Of a DNA stretch of 64,000 nucleotides, positions 41,800 through 50,228 are shown in pieces. The translations under genes were made by a program, and so were the position numbers. The notes under the pieces are model-generated. The model was not told the DNA's origin. It did not search any database and saw nothing but the letters and a program-made list of their open reading frames with translations. Position 1 is the stretch's first letter, and the number at the start of each line of letters is the position of its first letter. The stretch is from an uncultured Christensenellaceae bacterium. Its GTDB lineage: Bacteria > Bacillota > Clostridia > Christensenellales > Christensenellaceae. The stretch covers positions 37,606 through 101,605 of the forward strand of contig CAKROK010000001.1 of assembly GCA_934373295.1 (NCBI GenBank). Direction: 5' to 3'.

Positions 41800-42576
41800 T
41801 TACATGTACAGCAGTTTTTTATACAGCGCCGTCTCGTTTTGCGCAGAAGAATAGAACTCAACCTTGCCCGTTCCGCTGTCATTAGCAAGCCCCGTTTCGT
41901 CGAGCGTGTGCTTTAAATATCTCACCACGCCGTACATCCCGTCGAATATCTCCGCCTTGCCGTCAACGTATTTCAGCGCAGTATTTCTGATATGCTCGCT
42001 CACGAACGAATAATGCGTGCATCCCATTACGATGGCGTCTATGCGCATACCCTTTAGCGGCGCGAGTTTTTTTTCAAGGTAATCTTCCAGCTCAGGTGCG
42101 TCAAAATCGCCCTTTTCGATGAGCTCGACCAGCCCGCCGCACTTCATGTTTATGACCTTGTCCTTGCAGTTAAGGCGCTCCAGCAGCAGGTTATACCTCT
42201 TTTGGGATATAGTCGCGGGCGTCGCCATTACGAGCACCTTTCCGTCCCCCTCAAGCGCAGTCAAGGCGGGCTTTACCGCAGGCTCCATGCTCAAAATGGG
42301 GATGTTGTAGATGTCCCTCATCTCGCGGATAGAGACGCTTGTGGCGGTGTTGCAGGCAACCACGATGAGCTTCACGCCCTTGTTATACAAAAACTCGCCA
42401 CAGTTTAAGGACAGACGGCGTATCTCGTCCTCCGTCTTTTCGCCGTAGGGCGCGTTTTTATCATCGCCGTAGTATATGAAATCCTCTTTAGGCAGCTTTG
42501 TGAGCGCGTGTCTTAAAACGCTCAGACCGCCCACGCCCGAATCGAAAAAGCCGATGGGACAGTGTTTTTTATCCAT
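41800..42576 (-). CDS. murI: Glutamate racemase MurI
   Basis: A 258-residue cofactor-independent racemase: FFDSGVGGLSVLRHA at the N-terminus, the first catalytic Cys in VVACNTATS and the second in VMGCTHYSF. It makes D-glutamate for peptidoglycan in the cytosol. Length is typical (about 260). It is co-directional with spoIIP and gpr upstream, separated by 47 bases. Confidence 0.96.
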   Translation of the reverse strand: MDKKHCPIGFFDSGVGGLSVLRHALTKLPKEDFIYYGDDKNAPYGEKTEDEIRRLSLNCGEFLYNKGVKLIVVACNTATSVSIREMRDIYNIPILSMEPAVKPALTALEGDGKVLVMATPATISQKRYNLLLERLNCKDKVINMKCGGLVELIEKGDFDAPELEDYLEKKLAPLKGMRIDAIVMGCTHYSFVSEHIRNTALKYVDGKAEIFDGMYGVVRYLKHTLDETGLANDSGTGKVEFYSSAQNETALYKKLLYM

Positions 42577-42623
42577 AATTGCTCCCTTATCATTTGTTCA
42601 CACTAATTATATAACAAATATTC

Positions 42624-43517
42624 CTATTTTTCAACAGAAACGACCTTCGAAAGCGCCCGCGCGAATATGACCGCGGAGTTCTCCGCCTCCTCGAGCGTAT
42701 TCATGTTATGCCCTATCTCTATCAGGCAGTTCAGATCGCCCACATGCTGATTATACCTGCCCTTTTTTATGCAGATATTGCGCACGAGCGCCTCATCCAC
42801 CTTTACGAGCTGCGCATTGATGCTCTTTGCAAACGAGTAGTTGCGCTTGAAGTTTGGCTTCTTTTCAAACCCCTCTCCCCTTCCCACGACGAACATCATC
42901 CGCGCGCATTTCTTGCCGTTCACATTCACGTAATCCTCCGTGCTTTCGGACGACGTCGCGTCGCGGTGCAGATCGATGAAAATGTCGATATCCGGATATT
43001 TTTTCAGATATTTTTCCATCGTGACCACGCTTCTGTCATACGCCGTGGTGAGCTTGGGCGGCTCGTGGTCCGTCGTATCGTGAATTACGTTAAAGCCCTG
43101 CGCCTCCAGCTCTTTTTTCATCACCTCTCCCACCGCGACTATGTTCTTGTCGTTATCGTGCGTGCGCCAGCTTCCCGATTCATCGTATTCATCTCCCTTG
43201 ACCTGCCTATACGCCTCCGTAGTGTGCGTATGATATATGAGTATATTCGGGCTGCCCGAGATGGTATAATCGCCCGTTTTGTCCTCCTGCTGCGGCTGTG
43301 AGTTTTCTATTGGCAGTAAAAAGTCCGAAAGCTCACCATCCGCCGTGACCGCCACCGTGTTCTTCTCGCTCGGGAGCATGAGCCTTATCATGTCCCACGC
43401 GGACGCATCCTCACCCGCGCCCGTCAGCTGTGCATTTTCCCCCGTACACGCCGCTATCGCCGCAAACACGAATATCGCCGCCGCAATGACGCAAATGACC
43501 TTTATCGTTTGTTTCAT
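42624..43517 (-). CDS. spoIIP: Stage II sporulation protein P (SpoIIP)
   Basis: A 297-residue protein from ATG 43517 (AGAAGG seven bases upstream; earlier in-frame ATGs lack a spaced site). An N-terminal anchor is followed by the amidase/endopeptidase domain with ILIYHTHTTEAY (zinc His) and DIFIDLHRDATSSE. SpoIIP degrades septal peptidoglycan with SpoIID and SpoIIM during engulfment. It is encoded just downstream of gpr, the order seen in B. subtilis, which supports both calls. Confidence 0.93.
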   Translation of the reverse strand: MKQTIKVICVIAAAIFVFAAIAACTGENAQLTGAGEDASAWDMIRLMLPSEKNTVAVTADGELSDFLLPIENSQPQQEDKTGDYTISGSPNILIYHTHTTEAYRQVKGDEYDESGSWRTHDNDKNIVAVGEVMKKELEAQGFNVIHDTTDHEPPKLTTAYDRSVVTMEKYLKKYPDIDIFIDLHRDATSSESTEDYVNVNGKKCARMMFVVGRGEGFEKKPNFKRNYSFAKSINAQLVKVDEALVRNICIKKGRYNQHVGDLNCLIEIGHNMNTLEEAENSAVIFARALSKVVSVEK

Positions 43518-43570
43518 AGGCATACCTTCTTCCATCATTCTTACTAATAATATGATGGAGTCGGGTGGGT

Positions 43571-44464
43571 TTAGTCCATGTAATCGCGAATATCCTCATA
43601 CGGCACATGCGGATTCACGGCATAGTTAATCGCGTCTGATAAAAGCTGCGCGGCGTGGTCTGTCAGCTTATCGATGTTCGTGGGCGTTATGACGAGGTCG
43701 TCCGGCTTTTCGCTCATGCGGCGAACGGCTCGCTTTATGGTCTCGTCGTCACCCGTCACGCCTTCGAGGTAGTCCCGCGCGACAGTCGAGGCATACGCCA
43801 CTGTAGGCACGCCCACAGCGATGACCTCCGCGCCCGTCGTGCTTCTGTCTATGGCGTTTCGATTGTTTCCCATTCCCGCACCCGGCTGTATCCCCGCGTT
43901 TGATATCTGTATACTCGCGCCGATCCTCCTTATTTCACGCGCCGCCAATGCATCCACGGCGATTATGACCTGCGGATTTAGCCGCTCGCAAAGCGCGCCT
44001 ATGACCTCCTCGCTCTCTATGCCCGTGACGCCCAAAACTCCGGGAGCTATCGCCGCGACTGTGGACGCGCGGTCGTCTATCGCGTCTGGGATGTGCTGCT
44101 TGATATGCCGCGTGACGAACACCCCGTCGCACGTCTTTGGCCCCAACGAATCGGGCGTGACCATCCGGTTTCCCAGCCCTATCACGAGCACATTTTCATA
44201 TTGCCCGACGAGCCTGCCGATCTCCTTCGCGCAGCACCTCGCGAGGCTCCTCCTCTTTTCGGGGAGCAGCGCCGCAATGCTGCCCATATCCAGCGTGACG
44301 TACGTTCCCTCCGGCTTTCCCAACCGATCAGCCGCAGTTTTCCCCGTGACCTCTATGCGCGAGACCTCTATCCCGCACTCGTTTAAAAAGCTCTCGCTCG
44401 ATACTCCGTCGATTTTTCCTAAATTCGCGGCTAATTCCGCCGCCATGTCCGTCCTTATCTGCAT
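43571..44464 (-). CDS. gpr: Spore germination protease Gpr
   Basis: A 297-residue A25-family protease from ATG 44464. GAGGTGGAAT precedes it and contains an earlier in-frame ATG (44476), which is therefore not the start. Motifs are IRTDMAAEL (propeptide cleavage context), VLVIGLGNRMVTPDSLGP, TSxx-like GVLGVTGIE and NAGIQPGAGMGNNR. Gpr degrades small acid-soluble spore proteins on germination. The start is divergent from rpsT, a conserved neighbourhood. Transcription is expected from a sigma-G promoter, but I could not identify one with confidence. Confidence 0.95.
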   Translation of the reverse strand: MQIRTDMAAELAANLGKIDGVSSESFLNECGIEVSRIEVTGKTAADRLGKPEGTYVTLDMGSIAALLPEKRRSLARCCAKEIGRLVGQYENVLVIGLGNRMVTPDSLGPKTCDGVFVTRHIKQHIPDAIDDRASTVAAIAPGVLGVTGIESEEVIGALCERLNPQVIIAVDALAAREIRRIGASIQISNAGIQPGAGMGNNRNAIDRSTTGAEVIAVGVPTVAYASTVARDYLEGVTGDDETIKRAVRRMSEKPDDLVITPTNIDKLTDHAAQLLSDAINYAVNPHVPYEDIRDYMD

Positions 44465-44522
44465 ATTCCACCTCATTTTTGAAAATATATGAGGATTATA
44501 TGCATTTTTCTATAAAAATCAC

Positions 44523-44551
44523 TTGCAATTCCTGGCTTATTATGATAATAT
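44523..44551 (+). promoter_or_regulatory. Sigma-A promoter of rpsT
   Basis: TTGCAA (44523-44528), 17 bases, TAATAT (44546-44551), about 36 bases before the rpsT start codon. Confidence 0.7.
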
Positions 44552-44586
44552 CGAAATGTTGAAAATATCTATTTGGGGGTGAAAAT

Positions 44587-44838
44587 ATGCCTAACATTAA
44601 ATCCGCTAAAAAGCGTGTCAAGGTTATCGCTAAAAAGACCGCAGAGAACAGAATGGCTATGTCCGCTCTTAGGACTCAGCTCAAGAAGTTCAACGCCGCT
44701 GTCGATGCCAATGACAACGTTGAAGCTGTTTACACCGCTACCGTTAAAAAGGTAGACGAAGCTGCTTCTAAGGGTCTTATCCACAAGAATAAGGCTAACA
44801 GGACAAAGGCACAGCTCGCTAAAAAAGTTCAGGCGTAA
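44587..44838 (+). CDS. rpsT: 30S ribosomal protein S20
   Basis: An 83-residue, lysine-rich helical protein: MPNIKSAKKRVKVIAKKTAENR at the start and KGLIHKNKANRTKAQLAKKV at the end, both typical of S20. It binds 16S rRNA early in 30S assembly. A strong GGGGGTGAAAAT site precedes it. Codons favour GCT and GTT far more than most neighbours, as expected for a highly expressed gene. A terminator follows. Confidence 0.98.
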   Translation: MPNIKSAKKRVKVIAKKTAENRMAMSALRTQLKKFNAAVDANDNVEAVYTATVKKVDEAASKGLIHKNKANRTKAQLAKKVQA

Positions 44839-44904
44839 GCTCGGGCTTTGAGCAATGCAGATATTTTTGATCTTCCCCGGGTCACAAATATCCAAGGAAT
44901 AAAG

Positions 44905-44946
44905 AATTCCCTTTCCAACACCCTCGGAATGGGATTTTTTATTTTA
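44905..44946 (+). terminator. Terminator after rpsT
   Basis: A hairpin with arms AATTCCC...GGGATT and inner TTCC/GGAA is followed by a long T-rich run (TTTTTATTTT). Confidence 0.75.
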
Positions 44947-44956
44947 GACAAACAAT

Positions 44957-44986
44957 AAACCGCCGAGAAGTGATTCCCGACGGTTT
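44957..44986. terminator. Terminator after recR (bidirectional)
   Basis: On the minus strand AACCGTCGGGAA pairs with TTCTCGGCGGTT with few mismatches. Both flanks are A/T-rich, so it can serve recR and back up the rpsT terminator. Confidence 0.7.
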
Positions 44987-45006
44987 TTATGCTTTTAGCG
45001 CTTATT

Positions 45007-45603
45007 TTAATAATTGGTTCTGCCCTCAAACGCCTTTAAAAGGGTTATCTCGTCCGTATACTCAAGCTCCCCGCCGACGGGCACGCCGTGGGCTATTCTC
45101 GTGACCTTTACGCCCGTGCCGTTTAGCAATCGGGATATATACACCGCGGTCGCCTCTCCCTGAACGTCGGGGTTCGTCGCGAGGACAATCTCCCTCACGC
45201 CGCCCTCACGCACGCGCGCTATCAGCTCCTTTATGCGGATATCGTCCGGGCCGATGCCGGAAAGCGGGGATATCGTCCCGCCCAAAACGTGATATACGCC
45301 CTTATATTCGCGCACGCGCTCAAACGCCGCGACGTCCTTTGAATCCTTCACGACGCATATCAGGCTGTGGTCGCGCCTGTCGTCCGCGCATATGGGGCAG
45401 ACCTCCCTATCCGTTATGCATCCGCATATCTTGCAATATTTCACGGCAAGGCGCGCCGTGTACATGTCCTTGGCGAACTGCTTGACGTCCTCCGGGTCCA
45501 TGTCTATAATGTGATACGCCATCCTTGCGGCGCTCTTCGGCCCAACTCCGGGCAGCTTTGAAAACTGCTCCTTGAGCCGCTCGAGCGACTCGATCTCATA
45601 CAT
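45007..45603 (-). CDS. recR: Recombination protein RecR
   Basis: A 198-residue protein: an N-terminal helix-hairpin-helix (LPGVGPKSAARMAYHI), a zinc finger (CKICGCITDREVCPIC), and a Toprim domain (LICVVKDSKDVAAFER, ATNPDVQGEATAVY). RecR acts with RecF/RecO to load RecA at gaps. It is two bases downstream of ybaB in the conserved dnaX-ybaB-recR order. Confidence 0.98.
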   Translation of the reverse strand: MYEIESLERLKEQFSKLPGVGPKSAARMAYHIIDMDPEDVKQFAKDMYTARLAVKYCKICGCITDREVCPICADDRRDHSLICVVKDSKDVAAFERVREYKGVYHVLGGTISPLSGIGPDDIRIKELIARVREGGVREIVLATNPDVQGEATAVYISRLLNGTGVKVTRIAHGVPVGGELEYTDEITLLKAFEGRTNY

Positions 45604-45605
45604 CT

Positions 45606-45953
45606 TTAGAACATTCCTCCGAGGTTCATTCCGCCCGTTATCTTGCCCATTGCCTGTTCATATTCCGCATTAGCCACGGAAAGCGCCTCGTTTACCGCCG
45701 CTATGACGAGATCCTGTAACGTCTCGATATCGTCAGGGTCGACTACCTCAGGCGCTATCTCGATATTCTTGACCTTCTTTTCGCCCGTGACGACCGCCTT
45801 TACCACGCCGCCGCCCGCTGTCGCCTCAAACTCGCGCGCCTCAAACTCCTCCTGAACGCGCTGCATGTTCTGCTGCATCCTCTGCGCCTGCTGCATCATG
45901 TTCTGCATGTTCATTCCGCCGCCCATTCCCGGGAAGCCGCCTCTTCTTGCCAT
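45606..45953 (-). CDS. Nucleoid-associated protein YbaB/EbfC
   Basis: A 115-residue protein with an N-terminal Met/Gln/Gly-rich stretch (GGMNMQNMMQQAQRMQQNM) and the YbaB core EFEATAGGGVVKAVVTGEKKVKNIEI. These small dimers bind DNA. It lies between dnaX and recR, its usual position. GGAGGTATAAAGAT precedes the ATG. Confidence 0.96.
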   Translation of the reverse strand: MARRGGFPGMGGGMNMQNMMQQAQRMQQNMQRVQEEFEAREFEATAGGGVVKAVVTGEKKVKNIEIAPEVVDPDDIETLQDLVIAAVNEALSVANAEYEQAMGKITGGMNLGGMF

Positions 45954-45972
45954 ATCTTTATACCTCCATATT

Positions 45973-47508
45973 TCAATCGATTATTTCAACGCCCGCGAAT
46001 ATCCCCGATTCTTCCTGCTCGGGAACCTCGACCTCCACGGTGTACGCCGTACCCGTGAGCAAGCTGAGCGTTTTTTCAAGATTTTCTTTGGGTATACCCT
46101 CCGTGAGCATCCTCACCTTATCGGGCTTCCCCGTTATGCGCAATCTGCCGTTTGATATCTCTATCGGCCGCGCATCCTTTATAAACACATACCACGCAGG
46201 GTCGTTTGTCTTATAGTATTCCAGCACCTTTTGCCAGAACTGCGCGTCACTCGCGGACAGCTTGGGCGGCTGTGCTTTTTTTACCACGTTTGTCGCTTTT
46301 GCCGCTTTTACTGTATTTGCCGCAGGCGCCTTGGGCTGTTCCTCCGTATTTTCGGCAGATGGGATGGGTGCGCTGTCGTTCGGCACGGCTATCGTCACGC
46401 CCTTTTCCTCAAGCTCTCTCAGCTTGCCCTCCAGCTTGGCTATGCGCGCCTGCATGTCCTCCGGTCTATCCATCAGCTCGGGCAGCATTATGTGCATTAC
46501 GGCGTTTTCCAACACTACTGCGGGATGTACTGCGAATTTCATCTTATTTTCCGCCTCGCAGAGTATCTCCAATATCCTCAAAAGCTCCGGCTGAGATGCC
46601 CCCGCGGGCGCCTCCCCTGTCACGCCCAGCGTCAGCCGCTGTCTGAACTGTGAAATGAGCTGGGATATCACAGAGGACGGATCCGCTCCCTCATCCAAAA
46701 GGCGATTTAACAGCATGAGCGCACTTTTAGCGTCATAGGCAAGTATATGCTCCGTTAGCTCGTCTATCGCGCCGAGGTCGGTCAGGTTCAACACCTCACA
46801 TACGACATTCTCCGTGACCTTTTCGCATACCGAGCAGCACTTATCGAGTATCGAGAGTGCGTCTCTCATGCCGCCCTGCGCGGCCTGCGCTATCGTCTCC
46901 AGCGCGGCGTCCTCTGCGCTCATGCCGATGCTCGAGAGGACTTCCTTCATCCTGCCCACGATGCTCGTGTCCGCAATGGATTTAAAGTCAAACCGCTGAC
47001 AGCGCGATAATACCGTCTTGGGCAGCTTTGAAAGCTCCGTCGTCGCGAGTATGAATACGCTGTATTCGGGCGGCTCCTCTATCGTCTTTAAAAGTGCGTT
47101 GAACGCCGCGTTTGAGAGCATATGCACCTCGTCTATGATATAGACCTTGTGCTTGCCCTTTACGGGCAGGAGGTTAATCTTGTCCCTTATCTCCCTCGCG
47201 TTGTCCACGCTGTTGTTGGATGCCGCGTCCATTTCGATTATATCGGGCATATTGTCCGCAAGCGCCGCCTTGCAGTTTTCACATTCAAGGCAGGGCTCGC
47301 CGTCCTGTATATTCGTGCAGTTGAGCGCACACGCCAAAATCTTCGCCGTACTCGTCTTTCCCGTGCCCCTCGGGCCGGAGAACAGATACGCATGGGAGGT
47401 CTGTCCGCTCATTATCTGATTTTTTAAAACCGCCGAAATGTTGTCCTGTCCCTTTAGCTCGCAAAAGCGGCGGGGGCGAAAGCGGCGGTAAAGCGCCTTA
47501 TAAGCCAT
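45973..47508 (-). CDS. dnaX: DNA polymerase III subunit gamma/tau
   Basis: A 511-residue clamp-loader ATPase: YRRFRPRRFCELKGQDNISAVLKNQI, Walker A SGPRGTGKTSTAK, the zinc-binding cysteines CALNCT...CLECENCK, DEVHMLSNAAFNALLKTIEEPP and the sensor SRCQRFDF. The C-terminal ~150 residues, with an Ala/Pro-rich linker, correspond to the tau extension. It loads beta clamps at replication forks. I saw no obvious slippery A-run giving a gamma form. Confidence 0.97.
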   Translation of the reverse strand: MAYKALYRRFRPRRFCELKGQDNISAVLKNQIMSGQTSHAYLFSGPRGTGKTSTAKILACALNCTNIQDGEPCLECENCKAALADNMPDIIEMDAASNNSVDNAREIRDKINLLPVKGKHKVYIIDEVHMLSNAAFNALLKTIEEPPEYSVFILATTELSKLPKTVLSRCQRFDFKSIADTSIVGRMKEVLSSIGMSAEDAALETIAQAAQGGMRDALSILDKCCSVCEKVTENVVCEVLNLTDLGAIDELTEHILAYDAKSALMLLNRLLDEGADPSSVISQLISQFRQRLTLGVTGEAPAGASQPELLRILEILCEAENKMKFAVHPAVVLENAVMHIMLPELMDRPEDMQARIAKLEGKLRELEEKGVTIAVPNDSAPIPSAENTEEQPKAPAANTVKAAKATNVVKKAQPPKLSASDAQFWQKVLEYYKTNDPAWYVFIKDARPIEISNGRLRITGKPDKVRMLTEGIPKENLEKTLSLLTGTAYTVEVEVPEQEESGIFAGVEIID

Positions 47509-47565
47509 AGTTACCTCTTTATATCACATTACCCTACTATTTTATCAAAAAAACACGCTTTAAAC

Positions 47566-47604
47566 AACAAAAAAATAGACGCACATGTAAATACATGCGC
47601 GTCT
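47566..47604 (-). terminator. Terminator after the 47620-48594 membrane protein gene
   Basis: On the minus strand AGACGCGCATGT pairs with ACATGTGCGTCT (one mismatch) around an ATTT loop, followed by ATTTTTTTG. Confidence 0.85.
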
Positions 47605-47619
47605 TATCATCAAAATCGC

Positions 47620-48594
47620 TTATTGCTCTTCATTCAGCTTTTTAACGAGTGCGATTATCACGGGCAGCTCGTCCTTTGAGCATTCTATGACCGAGCCTGC
47701 GGGCTGTGCGTCCAGCGGCTCTATCGTCAACGAGACGTTCTTCTTCTCCTTCAGGTTGTTGAGCGCGCGCTCCAGCTTGGTCACCTTTTCGACCGAGCCG
47801 GTCACATCCGCAAAGTATCTTTCGCCCCTGCTCATGACCTTTAACGCGAGCGTCGCGGCCTGTTCCTCGTTTTTGGCTTCATCAGCTTCAGCCTCGACAT
47901 GCGCGTGCTTCGCCGTTTCATCTATGAGTTGTTCTTCCTGTTCTTGCTCTTCCTCGTTCACTGCCTGTTCTTCTTTAACAGGCTCCTGCTCTGCATTGCC
48001 GGAAAAATCCTCCTCATCCTCGGGGATTGCCTCAGTTTCCTGCTCTTCCATGCACTGTCGCCTATAATCCCGCCTGCTCTTTATAAACGTCACTATGTAG
48101 ACGATGAGCAATATGAAAACCACCGCCCCCAACACCGCAAAGACAGCTATTCCCGCAATGGAGGACGCAAGGCTCAAAAGCACGCCGAGATATGGTATGT
48201 AGCAGAGTGCTCTGCCCCTGATGTTGCCGCGCTCGACGTTAAAAAAGTCGTCGTGCAGGGTGTCGTATAATATGCAGTTATCGCCCTCAATGCCGTAAAA
48301 ATATGCGGTAGTCAGCTTACAGTCCGCGCTGCTCTCGCTCGACGCATATGTCACCGCGTTTCCCTGAGAAATATCCGCGCGCACGTCGTATAAAACGGCG
48401 GAATATGAAAGCGGAGCGCCCTGATCGTCGAGATTCGGATAGACCGCCTTGCCCTCGATCTGAAACGGCTCGCCGTTTAAGCGAACGTTCACGCCGTATG
48501 CGGCGAGAAACACGCAGCCGAATATTATGACGAGCGAAAGTATGGAGATGATTATAAGCGAAAACACGCCTTTAGCTCTATGCATTTTTCTCAT
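47620..48594 (-). CDS. Membrane protein of unknown function with acidic coiled region
   Basis: A 324-residue protein. One membrane span lies near residues 10-34 and another near 135-172 (LGVLLSLASSIAGIAVFAVLGAVVFILLIVYIV). About 100 residues lie between them, outside. After the second span comes a strongly Glu-rich cytoplasmic stretch (residues ~185-245) and a C-terminal alpha/beta-looking domain (VTGSVEKVTKLERALNNL to the end). The layout of two spans around an outer loop recalls SipW-type signal peptidases, but I see no Ser/Lys or Ser/His catalytic motif. Function unknown. Confidence 0.6.
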   Translation of the reverse strand: MRKMHRAKGVFSLIIISILSLVIIFGCVFLAAYGVNVRLNGEPFQIEGKAVYPNLDDQGAPLSYSAVLYDVRADISQGNAVTYASSESSADCKLTTAYFYGIEGDNCILYDTLHDDFFNVERGNIRGRALCYIPYLGVLLSLASSIAGIAVFAVLGAVVFILLIVYIVTFIKSRRDYRRQCMEEQETEAIPEDEEDFSGNAEQEPVKEEQAVNEEEQEQEEQLIDETAKHAHVEAEADEAKNEEQAATLALKVMSRGERYFADVTGSVEKVTKLERALNNLKEKKNVSLTIEPLDAQPAGSVIECSKDELPVIIALVKKLNEEQ

Positions 48595-48606
48595 ACCCTC
48601 CCCTTG

Positions 48607-49014
48607 TCAAAGCTGGCCGTTTATGTCGCGGAAATAGCGCAGGATATCGCGGCGCGTCACAATGCCGATGAACATCCCGCGGTCATCCACGACCGGAACG
48701 AAGTTTTGATCCATCGCGCGCATAAGCACGTCGTCCACGGAGGCCGACGTAGTGAGCGCCTGATTTCTGTTTTCGCTCATGAGGTCTTTTACCGTGACGC
48801 TGTCCGACGCAGCGTTGCGCACACTGCCCAGGTCGACCAATTTCCAAAGAAAGTCGCCCTGCGCGACCGTCCCGACATATCTTCCCGAGCGGTCAATGAC
48901 GGGGATGGCGGTGTAGCTGTGCTTTCGCATCTTTTCAAGACCCTTTATCATAGTGTTGTCGTCATATAGATAGTTGACCTCAGCCTTGGGCTTGAGGAAA
49001 AACATGATATTCAT
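48607..49014 (-). CDS. CBS-domain pair protein
   Basis: A 135-residue stand-alone CBS pair: repeat 1 around YTAIPVIDRSGRYVGTVAQGDFL, repeat 2 around FVPVVDDRGMFIGIVTRRDILRYF. Such proteins bind adenine nucleotides and regulate partners. It resembles CbpB/YkuL-type proteins. GAGGTGACTT precedes the ATG. A TATAAT-like box lies upstream but has no clear -35. Confidence 0.85.
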   Translation of the reverse strand: MNIMFFLKPKAEVNYLYDDNTMIKGLEKMRKHSYTAIPVIDRSGRYVGTVAQGDFLWKLVDLGSVRNAASDSVTVKDLMSENRNQALTTSASVDDVLMRAMDQNFVPVVDDRGMFIGIVTRRDILRYFRDINGQL

Positions 49015-49107
49015 AAGTCACCTCATATATAGTGTTGCTTACATTATACCATGAATTTCGACAATATGGGGGAATTATTTGTAAACAAACGATAAACGCG
49101 AAAAAAA

Positions 49108-49482
49108 TCAGCCTTTGCTCTTGCTTTGAGCATGACGCTTAATGGCATAAAACGTCTCGTCGCTCATATCGTGCTCCATTTTGCAGGCATCCTCCGCCGC
49201 GACCTCGCTATCCACACCCAGCTTCGTCAAAAAGGAAGTGAGCGTCGTGTGCCTGTCATACATCTTATCGGCGATCTCCCTGCCCGAATCGGTAAGGGTG
49301 ATGAAGCCCTCGTGGTCGACGGTGATATAGCCGCCCTCCTTTAAAAGACCTACGGCGCGGCTCACGCTGGGTTTGGAAAAGCCCATGTGCTCACAGACGT
49401 CTATCGAGCGGCAGGCGCCCTTCTCATTTGTAACTATTAATATCGATTCGAGATACATCTCGCCCGACTCTTGCAATCTCAT
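49108..49482 (-). CDS. DtxR/MntR-family metal-dependent repressor
   Basis: A 124-residue regulator: a winged helix (SIDVCEHMGFSKPSVSRAVGLLKEGGYI) and a metal-binding/dimerisation domain (DRHTTLTSFLTKLGVDSEVAAEDACKMEHDMSDETFYAI). It lacks the SH3-like third domain of DtxR. The Cys in EDACKMEH is characteristic of Fe- or Mn-sensing members. It is encoded divergently from feoAAB, whose leader carries repeated dyads, so it is the likely repressor of iron uptake, a FeoR-like role. That is inferred from position. Confidence 0.88.
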   Translation of the reverse strand: MRLQESGEMYLESILIVTNEKGACRSIDVCEHMGFSKPSVSRAVGLLKEGGYITVDHEGFITLTDSGREIADKMYDRHTTLTSFLTKLGVDSEVAAEDACKMEHDMSDETFYAIKRHAQSKSKG

Positions 49483-49579
49483 ATTCTCTTCTCTCCTAAA
49501 TTAAAACTATTTTAATGGTATCATATCGATATTACAATTTCAAGTCATGTTTCAAAAAGTTTTTTTATGAAAAAAAGCG

Positions 49580-49608
49580 TTGACAATGGGAATATTGTGT
49601 AGTATCAT
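49580..49608 (+). promoter_or_regulatory. Sigma-A promoter of the feo operon
   Basis: TTGACA (49580-49585), 17 bases, TATCAT (49603-49608). Transcription should begin near 49615, directly before the first operator-like dyad. Confidence 0.8.
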
Positions 49609-49616
49609 AATAACAG

Positions 49617-49632
49617 GTTAGCGAAAGCTAAC
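49617..49632. promoter_or_regulatory. Metalloregulator box 1 (feo operon)
   Basis: GTTAGC-GAAA-GCTAAC, a perfect 6-4-6 dyad just downstream of the expected transcription start. It matches three further copies at 49650, 49683 and 50195. A DtxR-family repressor bound here would block transcription. Confidence 0.7.
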
Positions 49633-49647
49633 TAATATTTGCCTGCA

Positions 49648-49667
49648 AAGTTAGCTCAAGCTAACTT
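49648..49667. promoter_or_regulatory. Metalloregulator box 2 (feo leader), extended palindrome
   Basis: The core GTTAGC-TCAA-GCTAAC (49650-49665) sits in a perfect 9-2-9 palindrome with AA/TT ends. It is followed by TTTT, so as RNA it could also act as a weak terminator, giving possible attenuation. Confidence 0.65.
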
Positions 49668-49682
49668 TTTAAGGGCAGTTCG

Positions 49683-49698
49683 GTAAGTTTATGCTAAC
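49683..49698. promoter_or_regulatory. Metalloregulator box 3 (feo leader), degenerate
   Basis: GTAAGT-TTAT-GCTAAC keeps one perfect half-site. It is flanked by CG at each end, extending the dyad to 20 bases. It lies 18 bases before the first feoA. Confidence 0.5.
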
Positions 49699-49715
49699 CG
49701 AGAAAGGACAAAATT

Positions 49716-49925
49716 ATGCCGCTTACATTTGCAGACATCGGCGAAGCCGCCATCATCAAACGCATCTCGGGAAACCCCGATCTGCGCAGGCACTTAAACG
49801 AGATGGGCTTTGTTCCCGGAGGCACTGTGATGGTGATTTCCAAAATCGGCGGAAACGTCATCGTCAATGTTAAAGAATCAAGAGTCGCCATAAGTAAAGA
49901 AATGGCGAACAAGATATTTATTTAA
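49716..49925 (+). CDS. feoA: FeoA-domain protein 1
   Basis: A 69-residue SH3-like FeoA protein: LTFADIGEAAIIKRISGNPDLRRHLNEMGFVPGGTVMVI, with the family LxxLGxxPG-type turn. FeoA is a small cytosolic partner of the FeoB ferrous-iron transporter. GAGAAAGGACAAAATT precedes the ATG. A second, diverged FeoA follows 18 bases later. Confidence 0.93.
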   Translation: MPLTFADIGEAAIIKRISGNPDLRRHLNEMGFVPGGTVMVISKIGGNVIVNVKESRVAISKEMANKIFI

Positions 49926-49943
49926 TTATAGGAGGAAACCGCA

Positions 49944-50165
49944 TTGAAAACTTTGAGACAGGCCAAGGTCGGTGAAACGCTGACGGTCAAAAAGCTCCAC
50001 GGCGATGGCGCCGTCAAGAGAAGGATAATGGACATGGGTATTACCAAGGGCGTTTCGGTATACGTACGCAAGGTCGCCCCGTTAGGTGATCCCGTCGAGC
50101 TTACGGTTAGAGGCTATGAGCTTTCTTTGAGAAAGCAGGACGCCGAAATGGTTGAAGTTGAATAA
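49944..50165 (+). CDS. feoA: FeoA-domain protein 2 (TTG start)
   Basis: A 73-residue FeoA paralogue: VGETLTVKKLHGDGAVKRRIMDMGITKGVSVYVRKVAPLGDPVELTVRGYELSLR. The start is TTG at 49944-49946, fixed by GGAGG eight bases upstream. No in-frame ATG lies in a suitable place. It is more typical of stand-alone FeoA than copy 1 (it keeps the APLGDPxE motif). Tandem FeoA genes ahead of feoB are common in anaerobic Bacillota. Confidence 0.93.
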   Translation: MKTLRQAKVGETLTVKKLHGDGAVKRRIMDMGITKGVSVYVRKVAPLGDPVELTVRGYELSLRKQDAEMVEVE

Positions 50166-50194
50166 TTATATAACTTTATTTTTTAAGCAGATCG

Positions 50195-50210
50195 GTTAGT
50201 CATCACTAAC
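50195..50210. promoter_or_regulatory. Metalloregulator box 4 (between feoA2 and feoB)
   Basis: GTTAGT-CATC-ACTAAC is a perfect 6-4-6 dyad of the same type as boxes 1-3, 18 bases before feoB. It could be a roadblock site, or serve an internal promoter that I cannot recognise. Confidence 0.6.
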
Positions 50211-50228
50211 TATCAGAAAGGATTTATA

